A program made the position numbers and the translations under genes. From Marinifilaceae bacterium (GTDB lineage: Bacteria; Bacteroidota; Bacteroidia; Bacteroidales; Marinifilaceae): a stretch of DNA of 56,872 nucleotides. How positions within the stretch are numbered: position 1 is the first letter of the stretch; each line of letters starts with the position of its first letter. Shown here in pieces: positions 17,809-27,453 of the stretch. Under the pieces are notes generated by a model. It had not been told where the DNA came from. It ran no database searches and worked only from the letters and a program-made list of their open reading frames with translations. The stretch is from NCBI GenBank assembly GCA_017936285.1, contig JAGBFU010000076.1, positions 1 to 56,872 of the forward strand, read 5' to 3'.

Positions 17809-18960
17809 TTACAATTTGTCAAAAATCTCACACCATTTAGCTCGTTCATCTGCATCATAGAAGTCCTTACTCTGAACAATGCCATTCTCATCAACCACAT
17901 ACATGGTTGGAACTGCACGAACAAGGAATAGTGATGAATTCACACTTTGATTATCCAAGATATTTGGCCAAGGCAACTGCTCTTGCTCCAAAGCTTTTTT
18001 CCAATCTGCCTCGCGCTTATCTATAGAGATTCCTATAATCTCAACTCCTTTAGGAGCATATTTTGCATAGAACTCTTTCAAAGCAGGAATAGATTTTCTA
18101 CAAGGACCACACCAACTTGCCCAAAAGTCGATTACAACATATTTCTTACCTTTGCATAGCTCCTTTAATGATTGTTCTACACCATTTTTGTCTATTCCGG
18201 TCATTTCAGGAACCTGTTTGCCAACTAAAGTTGGAGGGAACAACTCTCTCTTCAATGCTTGACCATAATAACTCTCTTTTGCTTTATCTGAGAATGAGTT
18301 ATAAAGATTAATAAATGTTGTATCTCCCTCAGCAAAATAGTTCATATTATGAAGTACCAAAAGAGGTCCCCAAAAATCATCACCATTAGCACGGAAGTTA
18401 CGCATCATCGCAACCTCAACATTATCAAAGAAATCGCCTTCAGCCTTTGCCATAACCTGATAAGCCTCCTGCTTCATCTTGGCAGCCTTTTCCTTATTTG
18501 GTTCAGCATCTGCTGCAGCTATAGCTTTACTATACTCCTCATGATACTTTACATGCATATCATTTAAAGTATCACGGAAAGCCATTTTTTTCTCAAAAAC
18601 ATCATTACTCTGAGAGCCCTGAATATCAGCAGAGCTTACATAACCATCATCACTAAGTTTAACATCAGCAATAATGTCTGAGTTCTCAAGCATAAATGTA
18701 TGATAACCATTCTCGCCTATATGCAATAGACAAGCTATAGGAAACTCTACACTACCGGTTGCAATAAACTTCCCTCCATTTATCTCAACTATAGCAATTG
18801 GTTTTTCATCTTGATGTGTAGCTGTAGGAATAATCTCTACTATTGTACCATCAACAGCTCCATTAACAGTACCTGTTAATGTATAAGATTTTTGTGTAGT
18901 GCTACATGCGCATAACGCAAATATAACTCCTACTATCCAAAATGTGCTCTTTTTAAACAT
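17809..18960 (-). CDS. TlpA-like thioredoxin-fold lipoprotein with DUF4369-like N-terminus
   Basis: The 383-residue protein has a lipoprotein signal (lipobox ALCAC, Cys19), an N-terminal beta domain (YTLTGTVNG, about residues 25-115) like DUF4369, a helical linker, and a C-terminal thioredoxin domain. The active site is WCGPC (CGPC at 284-287), with the cis-proline in VPTMY near 351. It is probably a periplasmic thiol reductant. Genes of this type often accompany SusCD/DUF4843 loci, where a redox role in handling the substrate is assumed but unproven. It has its own promoter and operator, matching those of susC. Confidence 0.9.
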   Translation of the reverse strand: MFKKSTFWIVGVIFALCACSTTQKSYTLTGTVNGAVDGTIVEIIPTATHQDEKPIAIVEINGGKFIATGSVEFPIACLLHIGENGYHTFMLENSDIIADVKLSDDGYVSSADIQGSQSNDVFEKKMAFRDTLNDMHVKYHEEYSKAIAAADAEPNKEKAAKMKQEAYQVMAKAEGDFFDNVEVAMMRNFRANGDDFWGPLLVLHNMNYFAEGDTTFINLYNSFSDKAKESYYGQALKRELFPPTLVGKQVPEMTGIDKNGVEQSLKELCKGKKYVVIDFWASWCGPCRKSIPALKEFYAKYAPKGVEIIGISIDKREADWKKALEQEQLPWPNILDNQSVNSSLFLVRAVPTMYVVDENGIVQSKDFYDADERAKWCEIFDKL

Positions 18961-18986
18961 ATCATCTACAAGTTTTAAATTTTGAG

Positions 18987-19017
18987 CAAAGTAAGATAAA
19001 AAAGATCTCTATGTCAA
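18987..19017 (-). promoter_or_regulatory. Promoter of the tlpA-like gene
   Basis: On the minus strand TTG (19015-19017), 20 bp, then TTACTTTG (18987-18994), one mismatch from TAnnTTTG. Transcription would start near 18982, about 22 bases before the ATG. Confidence 0.7.
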
Positions 19018-19023
19018 CTCCTA

Positions 19024-19043
19024 ATTTGCCAATTGCCAAAATA
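19024..19043 (-). promoter_or_regulatory. Putative activator site upstream of tlpA
   Basis: The minus strand reads TTGGCAATTGGCAA inside a 20-bp block: two perfect, adjacent 7-bp direct repeats. It lies six bases upstream of the -33 element, exactly as at susC, and matches that site at 19 of 20 positions. It sits between the regulator gene and tlpA. Confidence 0.7.
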
Positions 19044-19054
19044 AGAATCATACA

Positions 19055-20791
19055 CTACTCTTCATGCTCACGTGCATATTTACGAAACTTATCGGGAGAC
19101 ATTTCATACCTCTCCTTAAATAAAGAGTAAAATGTACTTAACGATGTAAATCCTAACTCTGCAGCAATATCTTTAATAGGGGTATTATCATCAACATCAG
19201 ATAAGGCTTTACTTGCTGCCTCTAATCTATACATTGCTATATATTTTGAGACGGATTCTCCCCTTACGCTATTAATAGCCTTCGATATATAAGTTCTGTT
19301 GGTTTGAAGAAGTTCTGCTAATTTATCACGTCCTAAATAGGGATCTTTATATAACTTCTCAACCCTCATCTTTTTATCAATTTTGTCAAATAGCAGTTTA
19401 TCATTATCACTTACCTTACACTCAGCAATCTCCTCATTTGCAGAGGATGCAACCTCCCTTTGCTCTAATCTGCTCTTCTCTTTATTCCACTCAACCTCAC
19501 GAGCAACCAACTGCTTATACAATCTTACCTTTCTATTTCTAGAAATAATTGATACAAACAAAGCGACAAACATCAAAACAAATATTGTGATATAGAGCCA
19601 CAAGCGCTCGCGCATGGTTTTCAACTCCATCTCTGCAATTTCCAACCTATGTTCATGCTCATATTTTGTAATCAGATTCTTCTTAACGTTACTTAAATCA
19701 CGTCTGTGAAGAGATTCACTCTCTAAAGATGAACGATTGCGGTAGTATGAGGCACTATCGCTTCGACCTAGTTTGTCATAAGCCGACGCCATTATATTAT
19801 ATGCTCGCGGGCGCTCTACCTGAAGATGGTGATGCATGACATACTCTAAACCTCTACTCATATTTGTAATGGCATCGGTATACCTGCTACTTGTTAATAG
19901 ATAATCTGCATAGTGAACATAGGCAAAGAATGTATAATCAACCATTGCTACATGACTGTATGATATTGCTTTATTAAAATTTTCATGGGCCAATTCATCT
20001 TCACCCATCGCAGCATAACAATCTCCATAAGCCATGTATAGTTCTGTCAAATCTGCCACAGCACACCTCTCTGCAGCCTCCTTGGCAACATTCAACAGTT
20101 CTTCAGACTCATCTAATCTATTCTGCAGTGTATAGAATTGAGCAGTAGTAAGAGCTCCACAATATATTGCATTATCAATTTTATTCTCTAACGCATAATT
20201 ATAACACCACTCGGCATAGACTAAACCACTCATATCACGATCCAACAAAAAAAGCCAAGCTGCATTTGTCGATAAAATGGCTCTCATATAGTCATATCCT
20301 ACAGCCCTTGCCAAATTTATCCCTTGTATATAGTACTCCAGCGCTGCATATCTATCTGATTCGGTATTTTGCGCCATAATACCATAGGCATTATACATCA
20401 GGCAACGTAAAGAGTCAAGACCATATCTTCTGGTGATTGAATCAGCCTCGGTCAAATGCTTATTAGCATCATGACCACGAAAAAGCATTGCTTCAGCCTG
20501 CGCTCTTTGAATCAAATAGGCAGCTTTTGCTCTGGGTGGTAAATTAACTGCATGATTTTCTGCAGCATCGAAAAGTCTTACCGCATCGGTATATCGAGCC
20601 TCCATTATAGCCTGCACCGACTTGGTAAATAGTGCTTTGAAATCAATTACGATTGGAGTTGATGGTACCGTCTTAGGACGCCTATTCTCTTTACTACAAC
20701 CAACAAAAAAAGTAGCAAGTGCTATTAATAGAGCACTTACCACAAGAATCTGTGCACATCTACCACCTTTCACAACCCCAACCTTATTCAT
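19055..20791 (-). CDS. Membrane-spanning TPR sensor with AraC-type DNA-binding domain
   Basis: The 578-residue protein has a hydrophobic N-terminus ending in FFVGC (Cys32), which reads as a lipobox or first membrane segment; a periplasmic stretch of TPR-like helix pairs (about 45-370); a coiled region; one transmembrane helix (about 397-416); and a C-terminal AraC/XylS helix-turn-helix domain (about 475-575, with LAELLQTNRTYISKAI and IKDIAAELGFTSLSTFY). It is built to sense a periplasmic signal and bind DNA directly. The neighbouring tlpA and susC genes carry twin operators and are its probable targets. It starts 4 bp after lptB, so it may be transcribed with that operon. Confidence 0.88.
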   Translation of the reverse strand: MNKVGVVKGGRCAQILVVSALLIALATFFVGCSKENRRPKTVPSTPIVIDFKALFTKSVQAIMEARYTDAVRLFDAAENHAVNLPPRAKAAYLIQRAQAEAMLFRGHDANKHLTEADSITRRYGLDSLRCLMYNAYGIMAQNTESDRYAALEYYIQGINLARAVGYDYMRAILSTNAAWLFLLDRDMSGLVYAEWCYNYALENKIDNAIYCGALTTAQFYTLQNRLDESEELLNVAKEAAERCAVADLTELYMAYGDCYAAMGEDELAHENFNKAISYSHVAMVDYTFFAYVHYADYLLTSSRYTDAITNMSRGLEYVMHHHLQVERPRAYNIMASAYDKLGRSDSASYYRNRSSLESESLHRRDLSNVKKNLITKYEHEHRLEIAEMELKTMRERLWLYITIFVLMFVALFVSIISRNRKVRLYKQLVAREVEWNKEKSRLEQREVASSANEEIAECKVSDNDKLLFDKIDKKMRVEKLYKDPYLGRDKLAELLQTNRTYISKAINSVRGESVSKYIAMYRLEAASKALSDVDDNTPIKDIAAELGFTSLSTFYSLFKERYEMSPDKFRKYAREHEE

Positions 20792-20795
20792 CTAT

Positions 20796-21530
20796 TCAAT
20801 CACTCTTTCTGCGTAGTTCAAAATTCTTACCAAGATATACTCTACGCACCTCAGGATCGGCAGCCAAATCCTCTGCAGTTCCTGCCTGCAAAATTTTTCC
20901 ATCATATAGCAAATAGGCACGATCTGTAATGGAAAGAGTCTCTTGAACATTATGGTCGGTGATAAGAATACCTATATTCTTATCCTTCAATTTTCTTACA
21001 ATACTTTGAATATCCTCAACTGCAATCGGATCGACACCTGCAAAGGGCTCATCAAGAAGGATAAACTTAGGACGTATCGACAACGCTCTGGCAATCTCGG
21101 TTCTGCGTCTTTCACCTCCCGAGAGCTGAATTCCCAGACTTTTGCGAATATGTTGCAATCCGAACTCATCAAGCATCTCCTCCAAACGCTCAGCCTGCTC
21201 CTCTTTACTCATATCGCTCATCTCAAGAACTGCCTTGATATTGTCCTCAACACTAAGACGTCGGAAAACAGATGCCTCCTGTGCCAGATATCCTACACCC
21301 AATTGAGCTCGGCGGTACATAGGCTCCTTTGTAATCTCGCGATCATCAAGGTAAACTTTTCCGCCATTGGGTATAATAAGTCCTACTATCATATAGAATG
21401 AGGTCGTTTTACCGGCACCATTAGGACCCAAAAGTCCCACAATCTCGCCCTGTTCAACCTCGAACGAAACTCCACGCACTACTGTACGGCTCTTATATTT
21501 CTTGATTAACTCTTCTGCTCTTAATTTCAT
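20796..21530 (-). CDS. lptB: LPS export ABC transporter ATPase LptB
   Basis: The 244-residue ATPase has a Walker [10 protein letters not shown] (35-42), Q-loop [10 protein letters not shown], signature LSGGE (136-140), Walker B ILLDEP (157-162) and a switch histidine in ITDHNV. LptB drives extraction of lipopolysaccharide from the inner membrane with LptF and LptG. Length and motifs are standard. It lies downstream of the DUF5686 gene (13 bp gap) and kdsD, which makes the Kdo precursor, so the group is devoted to the outer membrane. Confidence 0.93.
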   Translation of the reverse strand: MKLRAEELIKKYKSRTVVRGVSFEVEQGEIVGLLGPNGAGKTTSFYMIVGLIIPNGGKVYLDDREITKEPMYRRAQLGVGYLAQEASVFRRLSVEDNIKAVLEMSDMSKEEQAERLEEMLDEFGLQHIRKSLGIQLSGGERRRTEIARALSIRPKFILLDEPFAGVDPIAVEDIQSIVRKLKDKNIGILITDHNVQETLSITDRAYLLYDGKILQAGTAEDLAADPEVRRVYLGKNFELRRKSD

Positions 21531-21543
21531 GGCACAAAAGTAA

Positions 21544-24066
21544 CTAAAAACTTAAATGTATGGAAACATTAAGGGCAAAATTCTGATGTCTAATTCCTTC
21601 AATCTGTTTTCTGTGCGTCAAACGCCACATCGCATCAACCCGGAATATTCTGAAAATATTCTCTATTCCAACCCCGAACTCCATATATGGTTTGTTCAAA
21701 TCTGACATACCTTGGGGGAATAGCAATAACGCATCGGAATCAGCCACGGAGCCATCATTCTTCTTCGACAAGCCTCCCCACACTACTTTATATGTTATAA
21801 CCTCACGCCACTTTAACTTCTTCAGCAAAGGTATCTTTCCCAAAAAGAACCCTCTAAAATGGTGTTCCCACATAACAGACGCCCATATATCCGATGCAAA
21901 CTCATAGTAGTTCATACACGAAAAAGCATACTTATCGTAAAAATAGGTTCCATTACCCTCATGAAGCTTCAGTAACGGATATGGAACTTTACCGAATATC
22001 TTACCCAGATTAAGGTAGATATCCGAGTAACCTATTGGAGGAATCTGAAAATCATATTGCGACCATAATACACTCTTCAGATACTCATAATCATTCTCGA
22101 ATATACCTTTTGCCCCGTATGTCAAATCCAAGCCAACTCGCGGATATGGACAAGAGAGAGTTGAACGCGAAAAATCGGAACGTATCCATATCTCATTCCA
22201 TGCCAATCTGGTATTCAGCGTAAAAGCCAGACTTGAGATATTCCGCAAAGAATCGCCTTTTGGAGAGATAAAAGGAACCTTGTCCGTCGGATTCATTCTT
22301 GAGTATGAGACTCCGAATGTATTATCCCACCCCTCTTTCCACTCCTTTTCAAACTCCAATGAGATGCTCTCGACAGGGGTCAATTTATCATTATCTCCGC
22401 GTGAAAGTGCTGTGCTCAAGATATTACTCTCTGTAAGAGCGTTAAATCCGGCGCCCAATTGTCCGACGTCGTTCTTGTAATTCAATCTGAGCTGAGAAAA
22501 CGGCTGGGTATTAAACTGATACAAAACCTCACCTCCGCCTTTCCACTTATGATCCTTCGTGCCATATGCCCCATAGACAGAGAGCCGCACTCGCTTGCTC
22601 ATCTCTTCGGTGGTTCGTAATCCCAATTGGAATCGAGCCCCCTCCACTCCATTGTAACTAAACAACTTATAGTATGGTCCAAAACCTACATATTTAGTCT
22701 CGTAATAACCGAAAAAGATAGTCTCAAGAACAGTCTCGATAGATTTGTATAGAGGAACATTTTTTACCGAATCTACCATATCGAAAATTGCTGTCTCCCG
22801 CTCAGTCAACTCATAGGGACGGATTGTATCCCAATACTCTTCACTTCGGTTTAGAACATCCTTAGGCATCGTAACATCGTTATCGAGTTTCAGAATATGT
22901 TTAGGGAATTCCGGATTGAGCGAGGGCTCAAGATAATCAATATACCTTCGGCCAAGGAAAGAGATAAGTTTCGAAGAGTCACTCTGAAAAACAGAAAAAT
23001 CTGCAAACATCTCATCACGTTTGGGGAACCATATATTCTCATCTTCAAGAAGTTCATATCTGGCATCAATAACCAGATGACGCAACCAGTTGACATTCAC
23101 ACCTTTCGCCAACACTCCTCGAGCCGAGACCAGCGCCCATGTAGAGGAGTCTACACGAAGCTCACCATCCAATGTCGGTACAGAATAACTCTTAGGATGG
23201 TATCGCATTATATATATCTTGCGGTCATCATTCCTGACACTGTCCACAAGATAATAGTCATAATAGATACGTCCTGTTTCACACAAAGGGCTTACAAAAC
23301 GAACCTCAAAGAGATCCAGATAGTTATCATAGAAATTTGCCTTCTGATGTAGCTGACCTGTAAACTGTGCAAACGTATAATCTGTCTTCACTCCGGAAAT
23401 CTTGCTTGCATTGACAATCTCGCGTTTCAACAAAGGAGAGCTGCGATAGTAATAATCCGATGCACCCTCAGTAATCATCACCGGCAAAAACGACTTTCCT
23501 GTAATAGCCGAGGTATCCATATACTGGAATATAAAACCGAAATCACGCTGCAATCTTTTATTCCTGAAATAGGGATTGATATTGGTTGCATCAAGCTCCA
23601 TTCGTGTATATGTCTTACGGTGGTAATCATACTTATCAGGATTATTTCTCCTCTTATGTGCAGATATACTATCCAATACTGCAAAAGCCGGATTCACTCC
23701 GGGGCGCACCGTAACCGCATCCAATTCTGTAACTTTGGGCACAAGTTTCAAATCTACCTGATTGAATGCACCGGGCACCACCTTAACCTCTTGTCCCTCG
23801 TAACCAATACACGAAACCTTCATGAGCGAGGCCTCGCTCATGAAATCAAAAAAGTAACTCCCCTCGAAATCGGTTGTTACACCTATAGTTGTTCCGGGGA
23901 AGTAGATATTTACCAGTGGTATCGGTTCTCCGCTAAGCGAATCTGTGACCGTTCCACGCACTCTTGTCGTTGACTGAGCAGAGAGACCACTCACCAGCAA
24001 CAAAAAAAATAACAATGTAATTAAAGTCCTCCTCCTAATATTAATTAGCTCTTTAATCACAATCAT
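21544..24066 (-). CDS. DUF5686-type outer-membrane protein with carboxypeptidase-like regulatory domain
   Basis: The 840-residue protein has a signal peptide ending near GLSAQ (residue 31), a carboxypeptidase-like regulatory domain (about 34-115, [21 protein letters not shown]), then the large DUF5686 region with [26 protein letters not shown] and a C-terminal beta-barrel-like section ending LNVSIHLSF. Proteins of this kind are frequent in Bacteroidota and their role is unknown. It follows kdsD after one base and precedes lptB, so a part in the cell envelope is likely. A perfect 26-bp palindrome lies in its 5' part (23819-23844). Confidence 0.87.
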   Translation of the reverse strand: MIVIKELINIRRRTLITLLFFLLLVSGLSAQSTTRVRGTVTDSLSGEPIPLVNIYFPGTTIGVTTDFEGSYFFDFMSEASLMKVSCIGYEGQEVKVVPGAFNQVDLKLVPKVTELDAVTVRPGVNPAFAVLDSISAHKRRNNPDKYDYHRKTYTRMELDATNINPYFRNKRLQRDFGFIFQYMDTSAITGKSFLPVMITEGASDYYYRSSPLLKREIVNASKISGVKTDYTFAQFTGQLHQKANFYDNYLDLFEVRFVSPLCETGRIYYDYYLVDSVRNDDRKIYIMRYHPKSYSVPTLDGELRVDSSTWALVSARGVLAKGVNVNWLRHLVIDARYELLEDENIWFPKRDEMFADFSVFQSDSSKLISFLGRRYIDYLEPSLNPEFPKHILKLDNDVTMPKDVLNRSEEYWDTIRPYELTERETAIFDMVDSVKNVPLYKSIETVLETIFFGYYETKYVGFGPYYKLFSYNGVEGARFQLGLRTTEEMSKRVRLSVYGAYGTKDHKWKGGGEVLYQFNTQPFSQLRLNYKNDVGQLGAGFNALTESNILSTALSRGDNDKLTPVESISLEFEKEWKEGWDNTFGVSYSRMNPTDKVPFISPKGDSLRNISSLAFTLNTRLAWNEIWIRSDFSRSTLSCPYPRVGLDLTYGAKGIFENDYEYLKSVLWSQYDFQIPPIGYSDIYLNLGKIFGKVPYPLLKLHEGNGTYFYDKYAFSCMNYYEFASDIWASVMWEHHFRGFFLGKIPLLKKLKWREVITYKVVWGGLSKKNDGSVADSDALLLFPQGMSDLNKPYMEFGVGIENIFRIFRVDAMWRLTHRKQIEGIRHQNFALNVSIHLSF

Positions 24067-24067
24067 C

Positions 24068-25033
24068 TTATACTATACCCTCTTTCAATATATCATGTAA
24101 ATGAATCATTCCACAATAGTTATTATCAGAATCAGTAACAACAAGTTGTGTTATACTATTCTGCTCCATTATCTTGAATGCACTGTAGGCCAATTCATCT
24201 TCCGAAATACACTTCGGCGATCTGGTCATAATATCACCTGCTTTCAGAGTCTCTATATCACTATGTTTCTCTAACATACGTCGCAAATCACCATCAGTTA
24301 CAATGCCCAGCAGGCCATTATCCGGTGCTATTACTGCAACCGCTCCCAATCTGCCTGCTGACATAGCCACAATGACCTTGCGCAACATATCTTCCGGTGC
24401 AACTGCAGGTCTGTTCTCCTTATCATATATATCAGAGACATGGGTACACAAACGCTTTCCCAATGAGCCTCCCGGATGATACTTTGCAAAGTCGTTACTT
24501 GAAAACTGACGACACTCTAACAGCGAGATTGCCAATGCATCGCACATAACCAGCTGCGCCGTTGTTGAGTTGGTAGGAGCCAGATTATTTGGATCTGCCT
24601 CACGCTCTATATGGGACTGTAAAATATAGGCGGCACTCTTTGCAAGGTAAGAGTCTCGGTTACTCACCATAGCCACTATATTCTCGTTTCCAAGATTCTT
24701 TATTAAAGGTATTAAAGATTTTATCTCGGGAGTATTTCCACTATTAGAGATACATATCACTATATCATTCGGACGAATCATACCCAGATCACCATGAACG
24801 GCATCGGCTGCATGCATAAAAATAGCCGGAGTTCCGGTAGAGTTTAGGGTTGCTACCAATTTTTGGGCGATAATAGCACTCTTCCCCACTCCAGAGACAA
24901 CTACACGTCCCTCCGAACCCAATATTAACTCCACTACATTAACAAAATCTTCATCTATGTAGTTAACCAGATTCGCAACCGTGTCAGCCTCCATCTTCAC
25001 TACACGCGCAGCAACTTGCTTAATATCAACCAT
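24068..25033 (-). CDS. kdsD: D-arabinose-5-phosphate isomerase (KdsD/KpsF family)
   Basis: The 321-residue protein has an N-terminal SIS sugar-isomerase domain (VVVSGVGKSAIIAQK, then ICISNSGNTPEI) and two C-terminal CBS domains (about 205-321, with GIVTDGDLRRML). It interconverts ribulose-5-phosphate and arabinose-5-phosphate, the first step to Kdo of LPS. The length is normal for the SIS-CBS-CBS form. It leads a minus-strand operon with the DUF5686 gene and lptB, and is divergent from recQ. TAATTTTG on the minus strand (25083-25090) is a candidate -7. Confidence 0.92.
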   Translation of the reverse strand: MVDIKQVAARVVKMEADTVANLVNYIDEDFVNVVELILGSEGRVVVSGVGKSAIIAQKLVATLNSTGTPAIFMHAADAVHGDLGMIRPNDIVICISNSGNTPEIKSLIPLIKNLGNENIVAMVSNRDSYLAKSAAYILQSHIEREADPNNLAPTNSTTAQLVMCDALAISLLECRQFSSNDFAKYHPGGSLGKRLCTHVSDIYDKENRPAVAPEDMLRKVIVAMSAGRLGAVAVIAPDNGLLGIVTDGDLRRMLEKHSDIETLKAGDIMTRSPKCISEDELAYSAFKIMEQNSITQLVVTDSDNNYCGMIHLHDILKEGIV

Positions 25034-25082
25034 ATTTGCTATATTTACATTTACAACGGAATCATTAATTTACGATTCACGA

Positions 25083-25142
25083 CAAAATTACACTTTTTTT
25101 TACTCGAGTATATGAAAAATTTTGAAATAAAATATAATTTTG
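25083..25142. promoter_or_regulatory. Divergent kdsD and recQ -7 elements
   Basis: TAATTTTG occurs on the minus strand (25083-25090, for kdsD) and on the plus strand (25135-25142, for recQ). No convincing -33 element is present for either, so only the -7 calls are made. Confidence 0.45.
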
Positions 25143-25176
25143 CATAAAGAGATGATTTGAACTCAAAGAGAAACTT

Positions 25177-27369
25177 ATGGCAACAACCGATTTATCAAAG
25201 ATTGATCTTCATGCCAAACTCAAAGAGTTGTTTGGATTTGATCAATTTAAAGGCAACCAGGAGGCTATCATTAGAAACGTGCTGGCCGGTAATAATACAT
25301 TTGTGCTCATGCCGACCGGCGGAGGAAAATCACTATGTTACCAATTGCCTGCGCTACTGTTGGAGGGTACTGCCATAGTTATCTCTCCGCTTATTGCCCT
25401 TATGAAGAATCAGGTTGATGCTATGCGCTCATTCTCGACAGAGGAGGGCATTGCTCATTTTATGAACTCCTCTTTGACCAAAAGCGAGATTCAACAGGTA
25501 AAGGAGGATGTTCTGGCAGGCAAAACCAAGCTTCTCTATGTCGCTCCCGAATCACTGACCAAGGATACCAATGTAGAGTTTCTACAAAAGGTAAAAGTAT
25601 CCTTCTTTGCTGTTGACGAAGCGCACTGTATATCAGAATGGGGACACGATTTCCGCACAGAATACAGAAGGATTCGCCCAATTGTGGAAGAGATAGGCAA
25701 GGCGCCAATAATCGCACTTACAGCGACAGCGACGCCAAAAGTTCAGAATGACATTCAAAAGAATCTGGAGATGCTTGATGCTCAGGTATTCAAATCATCA
25801 TTCAATCGCCCCAACCTCTATTACGAGGTACGTCCAAAGGTTGACCAGCAGAAGGATATGATTAAGTTCATAAAGAACCACGAGGGTAAATCCGGAATCA
25901 TATATTGCTTAAGCCGTAAAACAGTTGAGGAGCTTGCCGAGATTCTAAGAATGAACGGGATCAAAGCCGAAGCATATCATGCCGGAATGGACGCAGCATC
26001 AAGAAGCGCAACACAGGACCACTTCCTGATGGAGGAGATAGATGTAATTGTTGCGACAATTGCATTTGGTATGGGAATCGACAAACCGGATGTAAGGTAT
26101 GTGATTCACTATGAAATCCCTAAGAGCCTGGAGGGGTATTATCAGGAGACCGGTCGTGCCGGGCGAGATGGTGGCGAAGGAATCTGTATCGCATATTATA
26201 GCTACAAAGATATTCAGAAGTTAGAAAAATTTATGCAGGGTAAGCCTGTTGCAGAACAGGAGGTTGGCAAATTACTGCTCCACGAGACTGTTTCATACGC
26301 CGAGAGCAGCATGTGCCGCAGAAAAGTTCTGCTACACTATTTTGGAGAGAATTATATGGAAGAAAATTGCGGGTGTTGTGACAATTGCCTCTACCCCAAG
26401 AAGGAGTTTGAAGGCAAAGAGTATGTGGTGGATGCATTACAACTTATAAAGGATGTTGGCGAAAAGTTCAAAGTAGAACATTTGGTTAACGTTCTGAGAG
26501 GAGAGATGGACTCTCACATAAAATCGTACGAACACGATCAACTTGAGCTTTATGGAGTTGGCTCGGACAAGAGTAAACAGTTCTGGAATATGGTTTACAG
26601 AAGGGCCTCGATTGCCGGATACACTGAAAAGGATATAGAGCAGTATGGCATTATCAAATTGACCAAGGAGGGCGAGGCTTTCATAAAGAAGCCTACCGAC
26701 TTTATGCTGATGGATGACCACGATTACGAAGATGAAGTAGAGGATAAACTGCAAGAACAAAAGGGAGGAGTATCTGCTCTTGATGACACTCTTTTCTCAA
26801 TTCTGAAAGATTTGAGAAAGAAGATTGCAAAGGACAATAATCTGCCACCATACGTAATATTCCAGGATCCATCACTTGAGGATATGTGTACCAACTACCC
26901 TATTACTATTGAGGAGTTAGCAAATATTCAAGGAGTTGGGAAAGGAAAAGCTGAGAAATATGGCAAGGAGTTTGCCGATGTAATCAGAAAGTATGTTGAG
27001 GATAATGAGATCGAACGTGCTCAGGATCTGATATTTAAAACAATTGCGAATAAATCGAAATATAAGGTAGCAATTATTCAGTGCATTGACAGAAAGATTG
27101 ATCTAGAAGATATTGCAAGTCAGCAGAATCTTGATTTTGAGGAGTTAATCAAGGAGATGGAGGCGATTGTATTCTCAGGAACAAAACTTGATATTGACTA
27201 CTACATGAATCTGCTTCTTGACAAAGACCAGCAAGAGGAGATTATGGAATATTTCCGCGACTCTGATACCGACAACATTGCTGAGGCATATGACGAGTTC
27301 GACGGTGACTACACCGAAGAGGAGTTACGTCTGATGAGATTACAGTTCCATTGTAAACACGGACATTAG
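25177..27369 (+). CDS. recQ: ATP-dependent DNA helicase RecQ
   Basis: The 730-residue protein has a superfamily 2 helicase core with Walker A PTGGGKS (46-52), DEAH (147-150) and QETGRAGRDG, then the RecQ C-terminal zinc site (cysteines in SSMCRRKV and ENCGCCDNC), a winged helix and an HRDC domain (about 550-610, PPYVIFQD, then IQGVGKGKAEKYG). It unwinds 3'-5' at stalled forks and recombination intermediates. An extra acidic C-terminal tail of about 100 residues follows HRDC. The unit ends at the 27401-27432 terminator. Confidence 0.95.
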   Translation: MATTDLSKIDLHAKLKELFGFDQFKGNQEAIIRNVLAGNNTFVLMPTGGGKSLCYQLPALLLEGTAIVISPLIALMKNQVDAMRSFSTEEGIAHFMNSSLTKSEIQQVKEDVLAGKTKLLYVAPESLTKDTNVEFLQKVKVSFFAVDEAHCISEWGHDFRTEYRRIRPIVEEIGKAPIIALTATATPKVQNDIQKNLEMLDAQVFKSSFNRPNLYYEVRPKVDQQKDMIKFIKNHEGKSGIIYCLSRKTVEELAEILRMNGIKAEAYHAGMDAASRSATQDHFLMEEIDVIVATIAFGMGIDKPDVRYVIHYEIPKSLEGYYQETGRAGRDGGEGICIAYYSYKDIQKLEKFMQGKPVAEQEVGKLLLHETVSYAESSMCRRKVLLHYFGENYMEENCGCCDNCLYPKKEFEGKEYVVDALQLIKDVGEKFKVEHLVNVLRGEMDSHIKSYEHDQLELYGVGSDKSKQFWNMVYRRASIAGYTEKDIEQYGIIKLTKEGEAFIKKPTDFMLMDDHDYEDEVEDKLQEQKGGVSALDDTLFSILKDLRKKIAKDNNLPPYVIFQDPSLEDMCTNYPITIEELANIQGVGKGKAEKYGKEFADVIRKYVEDNEIERAQDLIFKTIANKSKYKVAIIQCIDRKIDLEDIASQQNLDFEELIKEMEAIVFSGTKLDIDYYMNLLLDKDQQEEIMEYFRDSDTDNIAEAYDEFDGDYTEEELRLMRLQFHCKHGH

Positions 27370-27400
27370 TGATAAGTAGTTTCAATTAACCATAAAAACT

Positions 27401-27432
27401 GGGGGTGTCTAACAAACTTGTCGGACACCCCC
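27401..27432. terminator. Bidirectional intrinsic terminator
   Basis: A 9-bp GC-rich stem (27401-27409 with 27424-27432) is flanked by ATCTATTTT on the plus strand and AGTTTTT on the minus strand. It serves the convergent recQ and GNAT-like genes. Confidence 0.85.
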
Positions 27433-27453
27433 ATCTATTTTCACCTTAACAGA

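Noticed and set aside
25034..25176. A riboswitch between kdsD and recQ
   Set aside because: The gap is AT-rich with promoter-like elements only, and no conserved aptamer or stem pattern was seen.
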